In this document: positions 1-9,677 of the stretch, piece by piece
How positions within the stretch are numbered: the stretch's first letter is position 1
How the letters are laid out: each line of letters starts with the position of its first letter
Origin: Sarcina ventriculi
GTDB lineage: Bacteria > Bacillota > Clostridia > Clostridiales > Clostridiaceae
Assembly: GCF_900456775.1 (NCBI RefSeq)
Contig: NZ_UAUL01000007.1
Span: 310,001-374,000, forward strand
Direction: 5' to 3'
Length of the DNA stretch: 64,000 bases
Notes under the pieces: generated by a model
The model's database searches: none
Told to the model about the DNA's origin: nothing
The model's input: only the letters and a program-made list of their open reading frames with translations
Made by a program: the position numbers and the translations under genes

Positions 1-1
1 A

Positions 2-556
2 ACATGGGCTCTTACTATGATATATTTCACAACATTTGGTGGATTCTTAGCATTAACTGCATGGTTCCCAGAATATTTTGAAACATTTTTCCATATTGAT
101 TTAACAACAGCAGCTATATTTACTGCTATATTTTCAATTTTAGCATCATTAATTAGAGTCTATGGTGGTAAATTGTCAGATAAATTTTCTGGAGAAAAGA
201 TATGTTTATTATCATTAATAGTAACACTTATAGGTTCTATAATAATGACATTTGCTTTTTCTCTTCCTTTAGCATTAGTTGGAATAATCATTTTAGCTAT
301 CGGAATGGGTATAGCAAATGCTGCTGTATTTAAAATGGTTCCAAATGCAGTTCCAGAAGCAATGGGTGGTGCCTCTGGATGGGTAGGTGGACTTGGTGGA
401 CTTGGTGGTTTCTTTGTACCACTTGCACTTACACTATTTATTTCAGGTGGTAACCTTAGCGGATATGCAACTGGATTTGTTATATTTATAATTTTAACTT
501 TAATTTCTTTACTTATGATGTATCTTTTAAGACCAAAGAAGAAATTAAATGCATAA
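2..556 (+). CDS. narK: Nitrate/nitrite transporter, MFS NarK-type, 3' part
   Basis: The reading frame is open from the first complete codon, so the 5' end lies outside the window and about 184 C-terminal residues remain. They hold roughly six hydrophobic segments and the glycine-rich GGLGGLGGFF stretch typical of the C-terminal half of NarK-type nitrate/nitrite porters. The opening FTTFGGFLALTAWFPEYF also resembles NarK. The likely role is import of nitrate or export of nitrite at the membrane during anaerobic nitrate reduction, which fits the two hcp genes downstream. Exact substrate and direction cannot be read from this half. A short terminator follows the stop codon. Family call is strong; the name narK is an inference. 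Confidence 0.8.
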   Translation, partial: TWALTMIYFTTFGGFLALTAWFPEYFETFFHIDLTTAAIFTAIFSILASLIRVYGGKLSDKFSGEKICLLSLIVTLIGSIIMTFAFSLPLALVGIIILAIGMGIANAAVFKMVPNAVPEAMGGASGWVGGLGGLGGFFVPLALTLFISGGNLSGYATGFVIFIILTLISLLMMYLLRPKKKLNA

Positions 557-579
557 AAAAGGGCTTAGCCCTTTTTTTA
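555..579. terminator. Terminator between narK and the AraC gene
   Basis: A short GC-rich hairpin (AAAAAGGGC-TTA-GCCCTTTTT) starts at the narK stop and is flanked by A and T runs. It can serve both converging genes. Confidence 0.8.
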
Positions 580-602
580 TTTACTTCTTAATTCTAGCCT
601 TT

Positions 603-1433
603 CTAAATTTCTTTTAAAAAATATTGCTTTGGAGTTATACCATAATACTTTTTAAATAATTTTATAAAATGAGATATATTATCATATCCTAAAGCCATAG
701 AAACCTCTGTAACATTTTTAAACTTTAACATATTCTTAGCTTCATTTAATTTTAATCTTCTTAAATATATATTAGGACTTATACCAACTTCATTCTTAAA
801 CTTTGATGAAAAATTAGATACTGACATATTAAGTTTTTGTGCTATATCTGTTATAGTTACTTTCTCAAATATACTATCCCGCATCATTTTTATTGCTCTA
901 TTTATTGGATTATTAAAACTAAAATCTAATATAAAATTTATCTCCTTCATATGTAACATATCATAAATTAATTGTTGTGAGTATAAATCTAATAAAAAAC
1001 TCTTATCTTCACAATCACTAAGAGAAATATCTAAAATTTTTTTTAGACTGCTATTAAATCTAATATCTCTCCTTCTTAATAATAAACCGTTAAATTTATT
1101 ATAAGAATTAATATCTAAATTCAATTTAATTTTACTTTTAACTTCCTCTATAAGTCTGTCACTTATTTCTATAACCAAAGCTTTAGTTGGCTCTAATACC
1201 TCTATTTCTACTTCTGAATGTGGTATAAGCAACATTATTTGATTTTTATCATACTTATATCTTTTTTTCCCTATTTTTATATTTTTTTCTCCTGATAATA
1301 CAATACATAATCTAATATATTCATATGTTTTATATTTTTCTTTATAGTTTTCTTCAAAATCATAGTAAAAAATTCTTAAAAAATCTGTCTTTAACTCATT
1401 GGTCAACTTCAATTCTTTATTAAAAATATTCAT
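603..1433 (-). CDS. AraC-family transcriptional regulator
   Basis: A 276-residue protein with a cupin-like N-terminal sensing half and a C-terminal double helix-turn-helix (about residues 175-275). The C-terminus ends in the signature ALGYDNISHFIKLFKKYYGITPKQY. I chose the ATG at 1433 because a GGGGAT Shine-Dalgarno lies 7 nt upstream; an in-frame ATG at 1451 has none. It is divergent from the iron alcohol dehydrogenase at 1777, and AraC regulators often control the divergent neighbour, so that dehydrogenase is the best guess for a target. Effector unknown. Confidence 0.85.
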   Translation of the reverse strand: MNIFNKELKLTNELKTDFLRIFYYDFEENYKEKYKTYEYIRLCIVLSGEKNIKIGKKRYKYDKNQIMLLIPHSEVEIEVLEPTKALVIEISDRLIEEVKSKIKLNLDINSYNKFNGLLLRRRDIRFNSSLKKILDISLSDCEDKSFLLDLYSQQLIYDMLHMKEINFILDFSFNNPINRAIKMMRDSIFEKVTITDIAQKLNMSVSNFSSKFKNEVGISPNIYLRRLKLNEAKNMLKFKNVTEVSMALGYDNISHFIKLFKKYYGITPKQYFLKEI

Positions 1434-1776
1434 AGCTCTATCCCCAATCATTATTTTTTACTAATATAAAAAAATCGACTATTTTAAACAAAAATGCGAT
1501 AGAAAATATCGCTTATATAAATTATTATTACCTATATAGATATTGTTTGCAAACATTAATTAAATTTTTAACTAAGTTAGTTAATTTACATCAATTTATT
1601 GAATATTTATAATCTTATCAATAAATTTCTAACAAGGATAATTAATTAAATTTAAAATAAAACACAATATATAATAAAATGAATATTAATCTTTTAATGA
1701 CAGGAGGTGGACTGTTACAGTTTATAAGCTTACATAATACATAATAAGTTTTATAAATTTTGTTAACAGAAATAAT
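1434..1776. promoter_or_regulatory. Divergent regulatory region, AraC gene / alcohol dehydrogenase
   Basis: No gene. It holds an inverted repeat GCGATA-gaaaa-TATCGC (1496-1512) close to the AraC gene start, which could be an operator or a leader hairpin. It also holds an isolated strong Shine-Dalgarno-like AGGAGGTGG (about 1703-1711) with no start codon at normal spacing, 65-70 nt before the alcohol dehydrogenase ATG. Confidence 0.4.
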
Positions 1777-2931
1777 ATGGGATATAAATTTTACATGCCT
1801 TTAATGAGTTTACTAGGAGAAAATTGTTTAGAAGACGCTGGTCAAGAAATCAAAAAATTAGGTTTTAAAAAGGCTTTAATCGTTACAGATAAAGTTTTAA
1901 GAGAAATAGGAACAGCTACACAAGTTACTAATATTTTAGATTCTGTAAATGTTTCTTATGCGTTTTATGACGAAGTTCAACCAAATCCAACTGTAAAAAA
2001 TGTTAATGATGGTTTAGCAATATTAAAAGATAATAACTGTGATTTTGTTATATCTTTAGGTGGAGGTTCTTCCCACGATTGTGCTAAAGGTATTGCATTA
2101 GTTGCAACTAATGGAGGAAAAATCCAAGATTATGAAGGTGCTGATAAAGCTAAAAAACCTCAATTACCTTTAATAAGCATAAATACAACTGCTGGTACTG
2201 GTAGTGAAATGACTTTATTCGCTATAATAACAGATACAGATAGACACGTTAAAATGTCTATAGTTGATAAACACTTAACTCCAATTATAGCAGTTAACGA
2301 TCCTAAATTAATGGTAGGAATGCCAAAAGGATTAACAGCAGCAACTGGAATGGATGCTTTAACTCACTCAATAGAAGCTTATGTTTCTACAATAGCTAAC
2401 CCAATAACAGATGCTTGTGCTGAAAAATCTATTAAATTAGTTAGCGATTATTTATTAAGAGCAGTTGAAAACGGAAAAGATTTAGAAGCTAGAGATATGA
2501 TGGCTTATGCTGAATATTTAGGAGGAATGGCATTTAATAATGCATCTCTTGGATATGTTCATGCAATGGCTCACCAATTAGGTGGATTCTATAACTTACC
2601 TCACGGAGTATGTAACGCGGTATTACTTCCACATGTTCAATCATACAATGCTAAAAACCCAATGGCTGCTAAAAAGCTTGCTAAAGCTGCTGTATTAATG
2701 GGTGGAAATGTTGAAGGATTAACAACTGAAGATGCTGCTAACCTTTGCGTTGAACTTATAAAGAAATTATCTAAAGCTGTTGGAATTCCATCAGGATTAA
2801 AAGAAATAGGTGTTAAAGAAGAAGATTTTGACACTCTAGCTACTAACGCTTTAAAAGATGTATGTTCTCTTACAAATCCAGTACAAGGAAGTAAGGAAGA
2901 CGTTATAGGAATATTTGCTTCTGCAATGTAA
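1777..2931 (+). CDS. dhaT: Iron-containing alcohol dehydrogenase (1,3-propanediol dehydrogenase type)
   Basis: A 384-residue group III alcohol dehydrogenase, the usual length for DhaT. Visible features are the nucleotide-binding [13 protein letters not shown] loop (about residue 95), [10 protein letters not shown], the metal-ligand segment [12 protein letters not shown] and the second ligand segment [16 protein letters not shown]. The enzyme reduces an aldehyde (3-hydroxypropionaldehyde or a short alkanal) with NADH in the cytoplasm, using Fe2+ in the family. No glycerol dehydratase genes are nearby, so the substrate is open. The start codon has no good ribosome-binding site directly upstream. 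Expression was probably tuned by the divergent AraC regulator. Confidence 0.8.
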   Translation: MGYKFYMPLMSLLGENCLEDAGQEIKKLGFKKALIVTDKVLREIGTATQVTNILDSVNVSYAFYDEVQPNPTVKNVNDGLAILKDNNCDFVISLGGGSSHDCAKGIALVATNGGKIQDYEGADKAKKPQLPLISINTTAGTGSEMTLFAIITDTDRHVKMSIVDKHLTPIIAVNDPKLMVGMPKGLTAATGMDALTHSIEAYVSTIANPITDACAEKSIKLVSDYLLRAVENGKDLEARDMMAYAEYLGGMAFNNASLGYVHAMAHQLGGFYNLPHGVCNAVLLPHVQSYNAKNPMAAKKLAKAAVLMGGNVEGLTTEDAANLCVELIKKLSKAVGIPSGLKEIGVKEEDFDTLATNALKDVCSLTNPVQGSKEDVIGIFASAM

Positions 2932-2967
2932 TTTTAAAATGAATTTAATTTTCTTATAAATAAAAAG

Positions 2968-2990
2968 GCACTCTGATTTTATCAGAGTGC
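2968..2990. terminator. Bidirectional terminator between dhaT and proA
   Basis: GCACTCTGAT-TTT-ATCAGAGTGC, a perfect 10-bp stem with a T-rich tail and upstream A run. The two genes converge here. Confidence 0.9.
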
Positions 2991-2998
2991 TTCTTTAT

Positions 2999-4249
2999 TT
3001 ACCTTATTTGACCATTTCCATAGATTATATATTTATTAGTTGTAAGTTCCTTAAGTCCCATAGGCCCTCTTGCATGAAGCTTTTGTGTGCTTATTCCAAT
3101 CTCAGCTCCAAAACCAAATTCTCCACCATCTGTAAATCTAGTTGAAGCATTAACATAAACTGCTGCTGCATCTACTCTTTGTAAGAATTTTTCTGAATTA
3201 AAATAATTGGTTGTAACTATAGCCTCAGAATGTTTTGTTCCATATTTATTTATATGCTCTATTGCTTCATCTATATCATTAACAACTTTAACAGATAAAA
3301 TATAGTCTAAAAATTCTGTTGCATAATCTTCATTTGTTGCTTCTTTAATATCACTATCTTTTAAAATTTCCCTTGTTACTTCACAGCCCCTTATTTCAAC
3401 ACCTTTTTCCTTTAATTCTTTTATAGCAATAGGTAAAAATTTTTCCGCTATATTTTTATGAACTAAAAGACTTTCTGCGGCATTACATACAGATGGTCTT
3501 GATGTTTTTGCATTTACAATTATCTCTTTTCCCATATTTATATCGCACTGTTCATCTATATAAATATGACAGTTACCAGTCCCTGTTTCTATAACTGGAA
3601 CTGTTGCATTTTCAACAACACTTTTAATTAATCCTGCTCCACCTCTTGGAATTAAAACATCTAAATATTTATTAAGTTTCATAAATTCCTTAGCTATTTC
3701 TCTTGATGTATCTTCTAAAATATTTATCGCACCTTCTTCAAAGCTACATTCCTTTAGAGCCTCATTCATTATTTCAACTATTTTAAGATTTGAATTTATC
3801 GCTTCCTTTCCACCTCTTAAAATAACTGCATTACCTGATTTTAAACAAAGTGCTGCTGCATCTACAGTTACATTTGGTCTTGCCTCATATATAATTCCTA
3901 TAACCCCAATAGGTACTCTTTGAACACCTATTTTCAAGCCATTTGGTCTTTTAAACATTGATGTTACTTCACCTATTGGATCATTTAAAGAAACTATATT
4001 TAAAACACCTTGTGCAATATCTTCTATTCTACTCTTATCTAAACTTAATCTATCTAACATAGCTTTAGATGTACCTTTTTCCATAGCATTATAAATATCT
4101 AAGCTATTTGCCTTTATAATCTCTTCGCTTCTTTCAACTAATTTTTTACTTATGTTCCTAAGTGCATTATTTTTTTCTTCACTTGATAAATTTGATAAAA
4201 AATAAGACGCTTTTTTAGCCCTTTTCCCTTTTAACTCTAATTCATTCAT
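2999..4249 (-). CDS. proA: Gamma-glutamyl phosphate reductase
   Basis: A 416-residue NADPH-dependent reductase of the aldehyde dehydrogenase fold that makes glutamate-5-semialdehyde in proline synthesis. Seen: the IYEARPNVTVDAAALCLKSGNA segment, PRGGAGLI, the catalytic cysteine in SRPSVCNAAESLLVH (about residue 255), and the family C-terminus FGFGAEIGISTQKLHARGPMG. Length is normal. It starts 4 nt after the proB stop, so the pair is translated from one message. Confidence 0.95.
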   Translation of the reverse strand: MNELELKGKRAKKASYFLSNLSSEEKNNALRNISKKLVERSEEIIKANSLDIYNAMEKGTSKAMLDRLSLDKSRIEDIAQGVLNIVSLNDPIGEVTSMFKRPNGLKIGVQRVPIGVIGIIYEARPNVTVDAAALCLKSGNAVILRGGKEAINSNLKIVEIMNEALKECSFEEGAINILEDTSREIAKEFMKLNKYLDVLIPRGGAGLIKSVVENATVPVIETGTGNCHIYIDEQCDINMGKEIIVNAKTSRPSVCNAAESLLVHKNIAEKFLPIAIKELKEKGVEIRGCEVTREILKDSDIKEATNEDYATEFLDYILSVKVVNDIDEAIEHINKYGTKHSEAIVTTNYFNSEKFLQRVDAAAVYVNASTRFTDGGEFGFGAEIGISTQKLHARGPMGLKELTTNKYIIYGNGQIR

Positions 4250-4252
4250 AAA

Positions 4253-5062
4253 CTAAACCTCCTTTTTTCCAACAAAAACAGTACCTATTTCTTTTCCTTC
4301 AATTATATCTAATAATATTTCAGGTTTTTCTCCATTTGCTAAAACCATGTTAGTTCCACCACTTGTTGCAATTTTAGCTGCTGAAATCTTAGTTTTCATT
4401 CCACCTGTACCTCTATTAGTTCCAGCACCACCTGCAAAATCCTCTATATCTTTTGTTATTTCATGAATTTCTTTTATCATTTTACTATCAGAATTATTTC
4501 TTGGGTCTTTATCATAGAATCCATCAATATCAGATAGTATTATTAAAGTATCTGCATTAACAAGTTTTGCAACTATGGCTGATAATGTATCATTATCACC
4601 AAAGTTCTTTACATTTTCCATTTCATAACTAGATATCGCATCATTTTCATTAACAATAGGTACAATACCTTGTTTAATCAATGTTTCAAAAGTTGCACAA
4701 ACATTTTCCTTCATTTCATTATTATCTAAAACAATTCCAGTTAATAATATTTGTGCAACTACATGACCATACTCTGCAAAGAATTTACTATATATATGCA
4801 TAAGCTCACATTGTCCAACTGCTGCCGCTGCTTGTTTTTCTTTTATAGTTTCAGGTTTTTTATCAAGTCTAAGTTTTCCACAACCAATCCCAACAGCACC
4901 TGAAGAAACTAATACTACTTCCTTTCCCATATTACACAAATCAGAAATTACCATGGATAATTTTTCTATTCTATTAAAGTTTATAGCTCCATTATCATAT
5001 GTTAATGTTGATGTTCCAACCTTTATAACTATTCTTTTTCCATCTTTAATTTTTTGTCTCAC
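4253..5062 (-). CDS. proB: Glutamate 5-kinase
   Basis: A 269-residue amino acid kinase that phosphorylates glutamate, the committed step to proline. Motifs: VIKVGTSTL at the N-terminus, VSSGAVGIG, NENDAISSYE, ILSDIDGFYDKDPR and GTGGMKTKISAA. It lacks the C-terminal PUA domain of the E. coli enzyme, as is common in clostridia, so the catalytic domain is complete. The start is GTG with an AAGG-type site about 11 nt upstream. First gene of a proBA operon. I saw no riboswitch in the leader. Confidence 0.95.
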   Translation of the reverse strand: MRQKIKDGKRIVIKVGTSTLTYDNGAINFNRIEKLSMVISDLCNMGKEVVLVSSGAVGIGCGKLRLDKKPETIKEKQAAAAVGQCELMHIYSKFFAEYGHVVAQILLTGIVLDNNEMKENVCATFETLIKQGIVPIVNENDAISSYEMENVKNFGDNDTLSAIVAKLVNADTLIILSDIDGFYDKDPRNNSDSKMIKEIHEITKDIEDFAGGAGTNRGTGGMKTKISAAKIATSGGTNMVLANGEKPEILLDIIEGKEIGTVFVGKKEV

Positions 5063-5268
5063 TTTAAATCAAACCTTCCTCTATGTATCTATAATTTTAG
5101 AACAATTACTAAAATTTTAATCCTTATATTTAAATTCTTTTAATAAAGTTATGTTAAACCATTTACTAAACTACAAAATAAAATTTAAATTATCTTTTCT
5201 TTTATAAATATCTAATATATAAATAATATCATAAAAAGTAGGACTATTTTATATAAAATACAAAAAAT

Positions 5269-5304
5269 TAAGGTATTGTTAAAATAAGCAGTAACAATAC
5301 CTTA
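5269..5304. terminator. Terminator after the SDR gene (minus strand)
   Basis: TAAGGTATTGTTA and TAACAATACCTTA form a perfect 13-bp stem just past the stop codon at 5317. The rest of the gap from 5063 to 5316 is AT-rich upstream sequence of proB. Confidence 0.8.
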
Positions 5305-5316
5305 AAAATAATTATT

Positions 5317-6189
5317 TTATGTCTCTACCATGTCTCCACCATTTACATGAATAACTTCTCCTGTTATATAAGAAGCTCCTTGAGATGCTAAAAACACATA
5401 TGCCTGTGCAAGTTCAACTGGTTGACCAGCTCTACCCATAATATTAGTTGAACCAAATTTTGATACCTTTTGCTCATCAAAAGAAGCTGGTATAAGAGGT
5501 GTCCATATAGGCCCTGGTGCAACAGCATTAACTCTTATTCCTTTACTTGCTAATCCTTTAGCTAAAGACCTAGTAAATGCAACAAGTCCGCCTTTTGTTA
5601 CAGAATAATCTATAAGTTGCTCATGTCCCTTATATGCTACTATTGATACAGTATTTATAATTGAGGAACCCTTCTTTAAATGAGGAAGAGCAGCTTTTGT
5701 TAAATAAAATGGTCCAAATATATTGGTTTTAAAAGTTCTTTCCCATTGCTCTTTCGTTAATTCCTCTAAACTATTTACAGTATGCTGCTCAGCCGCATTA
5801 TTTATAAGTATATCTATACTTTTATACTTATTCATAACTTGATTTATACAGTCATTACAAAAATCTTCACAACCAATATCTCCACTTATTAAAAGACAAT
5901 CTGCCTCTTCTTTATCAACTAACTCTTTAGTTTTATTAGCATCTTCATGCTCATCTTTATACACTATACAAACCTTCGCACCTTCTCTAGCAAAAGCTAG
6001 AGAAATTGCTCTTCCAATCCCACTATCTCCACCAGTTATTACTGCAACCTTTCCTTTTAACCTTTTGCCATCATTATGATATTCTGGCGCATCATAAATA
6101 GGCATTGGATTCATTTGACTTTCACTACCTGGTTGCTTATTTTGATGTTGCTTTGGAAAACTCTTTGGAAAATTTTCATCTATGCTCAT
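5317..6189 (-). CDS. Short-chain dehydrogenase/reductase, general-stress type
   Basis: A 290-residue NAD(P)-dependent oxidoreductase. The Rossmann motif TGGDSGIGRAI (near residue 55), INNAAEQ and the catalytic YSVTKGG (Tyr-x-x-x-Lys) are all present. An N-terminal extension of about 45 polar residues (QHQNKQPGSE...) before the fold is typical of the Bacillus stress proteins YhdF/YdaD/GS39. I start at the ATG at 6189 because AGGAGGT lies 6 nt upstream; the upstream in-frame start has no site. Substrate unknown. Followed by its own terminator. Confidence 0.85.
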   Translation of the reverse strand: MSIDENFPKSFPKQHQNKQPGSESQMNPMPIYDAPEYHNDGKRLKGKVAVITGGDSGIGRAISLAFAREGAKVCIVYKDEHEDANKTKELVDKEEADCLLISGDIGCEDFCNDCINQVMNKYKSIDILINNAAEQHTVNSLEELTKEQWERTFKTNIFGPFYLTKAALPHLKKGSSIINTVSIVAYKGHEQLIDYSVTKGGLVAFTRSLAKGLASKGIRVNAVAPGPIWTPLIPASFDEQKVSKFGSTNIMGRAGQPVELAQAYVFLASQGASYITGEVIHVNGGDMVET

Positions 6190-6246
6190 AAAACACCTCC
6201 AAAATATATTAAAATACAAATATATCTTTAGAATTTAAGACCTTTA

Positions 6247-7017
6247 TTATGCTTTATTCATCATAGCTTTTTTTTGAATATTTTTTACTATCTTAGCACT
6301 TATTGATGAAGGTGCTATTTTGCACCCCAATACTAAAAATTTATTTAAATTACCAGGGATACATATAGCTTTATTTTTCATTAGAGCTTTATACCCCTGT
6401 TTAGCAACTTTTTCTGCACTCATAGCAACATTTAAATCACCTTTTCCTGCCCGTCTTGAAAAATTTGTTTTAGTAGCCCCAGGACAAAGTGTTGTAACAG
6501 TTATTCCAAAATCTCTAAGTTCTTGTCTTAATGCTTGAGAAAAAGATAAAACATATGCTTTACTTGCATAATAAACATTTATTAAGGGTCCTGGTTCATA
6601 CGAACCTGTTGATGCTACATTCAAAACTTTACCTTTTCCTCTTTTTTTCATTCTATCTGTAATTACCTTAGTTAAAAAAGTTAAAGCCATTATATTAGTA
6701 TTAATAATTGTTTCATTTTTCTCCCATGAGATATCATTAAAATAGCCATTAAAACCAATCCCTGCATTATTAATTAAAATATCTATATCTATATTATTTT
6801 TATCCACAAATTCTAAAAAATTTTTCACATTTTCACTTTTTGATAAATCACAAGAATAAGTTATAACTCTTTTCTCCCCCATACATGATTTCATCTCTTG
6901 TAAAACACTCTCATTCCTACCAATCAAAATTAAATTATAGCCTTTTTCGTAAAATATTTTAGAAAACTCATATCCAATACCACTAGTAGCCCCTGTAATT
7001 AAAACTATCTCTCTCAT
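6247..7017 (-). CDS. Short-chain dehydrogenase/reductase
   Basis: A 256-residue classical SDR with TGATSGIGYEFS at the N-terminus, NNAGIGFNG, and the catalytic YYASKAYV segment. It resembles the DltE/YqjQ-like group of reductases acting on unknown carbonyl compounds. It has no clear Shine-Dalgarno, and lies 57 nt upstream of the next SDR on the same strand, so the two may share a transcript. No terminator between them is obvious. Confidence 0.8.
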   Translation of the reverse strand: MREIVLITGATSGIGYEFSKIFYEKGYNLILIGRNESVLQEMKSCMGEKRVITYSCDLSKSENVKNFLEFVDKNNIDIDILINNAGIGFNGYFNDISWEKNETIINTNIMALTFLTKVITDRMKKRGKGKVLNVASTGSYEPGPLINVYYASKAYVLSFSQALRQELRDFGITVTTLCPGATKTNFSRRAGKGDLNVAMSAEKVAKQGYKALMKNKAICIPGNLNKFLVLGCKIAPSSISAKIVKNIQKKAMMNKA

Positions 7018-7257
7018 AAAAATTATATATCATTACTTAGAGTCTTTTTATAAATTAAATACACAATCTATCTATTTTAGTTGTGTGTTAAAATCCACAT
7101 TAATTCTAAGCAACTACTTTAGTCCTTTCTTAAAATTAATCATAATATTTAAAAAGTATCATAAATCATAAATATTTTCCATAAAATTATAATAAACTTT
7201 TTTACTTAATAAAAAGGATATTTATTTTAAAATATAATTTCTAAGTAGGTAATAATT

Positions 7258-7485
7258 ATGACTATTTTTGATTTAACTGATTTAGAACTTAGTTTTTTAG
7301 CCACCGCAACTGCTTATTCAGTATCAAATACGCTTACTAAAAATGAACTTCTAACTTTAATAGCTTTTATTTCCACACTAAATAGTAATTTAAGTCTTAT
7401 TTTAGCTAAAGATGTTAGATTCAATTCCACTACTAGTTCTAGTGCTGAAGCAGATGCTACAACTAGTTCTGATACATCAAGATAA
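7258..7485 (+). CDS. Small hypothetical protein with Ser/Thr-rich tail
   Basis: A 75-residue protein that I do not recognise with certainty. The first 55 residues look like a compact helical domain (ELSFLATATAYSVSNTL, KNELLTLIAFISTLNSNLSLILA), and the last 20 are rich in Ser, Thr and Ala. The pattern resembles small clostridial proteins of about 70 residues with one or two amphipathic helices. Support for a real gene: a weak site (TAGGTAAT) before the ATG and a strong terminator 25 nt after the stop. Isolated, transcribed opposite to both neighbours. Confidence 0.6.
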   Translation: MTIFDLTDLELSFLATATAYSVSNTLTKNELLTLIAFISTLNSNLSLILAKDVRFNSTTSSSAEADATTSSDTSR

Positions 7486-7507
7486 TAACATTTTTATTTA
7501 TATTTAC

Positions 7508-7543
7508 AAAAAGGTGCAGCCTAGAAATAGACTGCACCTTTAA
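7508..7543. terminator. Terminator after the small gene
   Basis: AAAGGTGCAG and CTGCACCTTT form a perfect 10-bp stem with a 12-nt loop. The hcp gene converges from the right. Confidence 0.85.
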
Positions 7544-7643
7544 AGCTATTGTAATACATTTTGTTTAACTTGATTTATTTATCTTTAGTAAATTTTTAAT
7601 TGCTTATACATTTTTTATATCATTTATATATATCTTAAAACTA

Positions 7644-9281
7644 TTAGCCTAAGAACATTTTTAAATCATCATCTACGTTAGTAATTCCACCTATTCCAAA
7701 GTTGTCTACTAATACTTTAACAACATTTGGTGAAAGGAAAGCTGGAAGTGTTGGTCCTAAGTGAATATTTTTAACTCCTAAGTGTAATAATGATAGTAAT
7801 ACTATTACAGCTTTTTGTTCATACCATGCTATATTGTAGTGAAGTGGTAGATCGTTTATGCTATCTAATCCAAATGCTTCTGCTAATTTTAAAGCTATTA
7901 CAACTAATGAATATGAATCATTACATTGTCCAGCATCTAAAACTCTTGGAATTCCGTTTATATCACCTAAGTTTAATTTATTATATTTATATTTAGCACA
8001 TCCTGCTGTTAATATAACTGCATCTTTTGGTAATTTTTCAGCAAATTCAGTATAGTAGTTTCTTGATTTAGCTCTACCATCACATCCTGCCATAACAAAG
8101 AAGTTTTTAATTGCTCCTGTTTTAACAGCTTCAACAACTTTATCAGCTAAAGCTATAACTTGGTTATGAGCAAATCCTCCAACTATTTCTCCTCTTTCTA
8201 TTTCAGTAGGAGCAGCACATCTTTTTGCATGTTCTATTATTTCTGAGAAATCTTTTTCTCCTTTTTCATTTTTATCTATATGTTTTAATCCTTCAAATCC
8301 TACAACACCAGTTGTGTAAACTCTGTCTTTGTAGCTATCTTTAGGTGGTACTAAGCAGTTTGTAGTCATAAGTATTGGACCATTAAAGCTTTCAAATTCA
8401 GTAGTTTGTTTCCACCAAGCATTTCCATAGTTACCTACAAAGTGACTATATTTCTTAAATGCTGGATAGTAGTTAGCGGCAAGCATTTCACTATGAGTAT
8501 AAACGTCAACTCCAGTTCCTTCAGTTTGTTCTAATAATTGTTCCATGTCTCTTAAATCATGTCCACTTATTAATATAGCTGGGTTATTTCTAACACCTAT
8601 ATTTACTTTAGTTATTTCTGGATTTCCGTAACTTTCAGTATTAGCTTTGTCAAGAAGAGCCATACCCTTAACTCCATATTCACCCATTGATAGAGTTAAA
8701 GCAACTAATTCATCTACTGATAAATCTTCTAAAGTTTTAGCTAATGCTTTATGCATAAATCCATGAATTTCATCATCATCATAATTTAATGCTTTTGCAT
8801 GTTTTAAATAAGCACAAAGTCCTTTTGCACCATAAGTTATAAGTTCTCTTAAACTTCTTACATCCTCATTTTCTGTTGCTAAAACTCCAACAGTACCAGC
8901 TTTAGCATTTAAAGCTTCTTCTGTTTCACCTGTCCACATTGCAGCTTCTGGTAAATTAGCTAAATCTGCACCTGCATTTTTAGCTTTAACTTTTAAAGCT
9001 TCTCTTAAAGCTAGTCCTTCTTTTGCTCTTGAAACAAATACATTTTTATCAAAGTTAGCGTTAGTTATAGTAGCAAATAATGATTCAACTACAAAGTTGT
9101 CAACATTCTTATCTATAACCCCAACTTCTCTAGCTTTTGTGCTAACTGCAGATATTCCTCTTACTATGTATACTAATAAATCTTGTAATTTAGCTAAATC
9201 TTCAGTTTTTCCACAAACTCCTTTTACTGTACATCCCTTACATCCTGCTGTTTCTTGACATTGATAACAAAACATACTCAT
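7644..9281 (-). CDS. hcp: Hydroxylamine reductase (hybrid-cluster protein)
   Basis: A 545-residue hybrid-cluster protein. The N-terminal [11 protein letters not shown]...GVCGK cysteines hold the [4Fe-4S] cluster. Ligands of the hybrid Fe-S-O cluster are seen in [12 protein letters not shown], in the cysteine of TTNCLVPP, in [11 protein letters not shown] and in the [12 protein letters not shown] block. It reduces hydroxylamine to ammonia and, in better studied species, acts as an NO reductase or S-nitrosylase in nitrosative stress. Start ATG with GAGGGAG upstream. A palindromic operator-like site sits in the promoter. A second, diverged copy lies at 12289. Confidence 0.95.
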   Translation of the reverse strand: MSMFCYQCQETAGCKGCTVKGVCGKTEDLAKLQDLLVYIVRGISAVSTKAREVGVIDKNVDNFVVESLFATITNANFDKNVFVSRAKEGLALREALKVKAKNAGADLANLPEAAMWTGETEEALNAKAGTVGVLATENEDVRSLRELITYGAKGLCAYLKHAKALNYDDDEIHGFMHKALAKTLEDLSVDELVALTLSMGEYGVKGMALLDKANTESYGNPEITKVNIGVRNNPAILISGHDLRDMEQLLEQTEGTGVDVYTHSEMLAANYYPAFKKYSHFVGNYGNAWWKQTTEFESFNGPILMTTNCLVPPKDSYKDRVYTTGVVGFEGLKHIDKNEKGEKDFSEIIEHAKRCAAPTEIERGEIVGGFAHNQVIALADKVVEAVKTGAIKNFFVMAGCDGRAKSRNYYTEFAEKLPKDAVILTAGCAKYKYNKLNLGDINGIPRVLDAGQCNDSYSLVVIALKLAEAFGLDSINDLPLHYNIAWYEQKAVIVLLSLLHLGVKNIHLGPTLPAFLSPNVVKVLVDNFGIGGITNVDDDLKMFLG

Positions 9282-9410
9282 AATTTTTACACTCCCTCTT
9301 TTATCTTAATTTATATTAATTCTTTATTATTTTTATCTTTTGTTTTTTTAATTTCGTCTTTTGTTTTTATACATTGTATGTATTTTAATTTCTAATCTCT
9401 TTTGTCTTTG

Positions 9411-9480
9411 CTGTCGACAGTTATTATTATAGTTTATTAAAAAAATAATATCTGTAACTCATGTTACAGATATTATTTTT
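9411..9480 (-). promoter_or_regulatory. Predicted hcp promoter with FNR/CRP-type palindrome
   Basis: On the minus strand a TATAAT (9431-9426) predicts a start site near 9419. A perfect 18-bp-arm inverted repeat (9441-9480) has the core TGTAAC-N4-GTTACA, centred at 9460.5, which is -41.5, the class II activator position for CRP/FNR proteins. A second palindrome CTGTCGACAG (9411-9420) overlaps the predicted start site. Members of the HcpR regulator family are known to control hcp through N4-spaced palindromes. The arms extend beyond a normal operator, so a terminator or small-RNA role is possible. The rest of the 9282-9677 gap is AT-rich with no gene. Confidence 0.5.
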
Positions 9481-9677
9481 TAATTTATTTATAATTAGTT
9501 TCGCTTTCCTATTTTTCTATATATTTCTTTTATGAAGTATATAATTATAAATTTAGAAAAAAACATTTTTACTTATACATATTTACATATATTTTTAAAA
9601 ATTAATTTATTAATTGCGTTTAATAAATATGAATACATAGAATATCGATTCATATCAATACGTACAGGAGGATTAAA

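Noticed and set aside
7790-8055. ORFs on the + strand within hcp
   Set aside because: Antisense shadows of the conserved hcp frame; no ribosome-binding sites.
9441-9480. Inverted repeat as an ordinary gene terminator
   Set aside because: Both flanking genes start, not end, here; the exact -41.5 position favours an operator, although a small-RNA terminator cannot be excluded.
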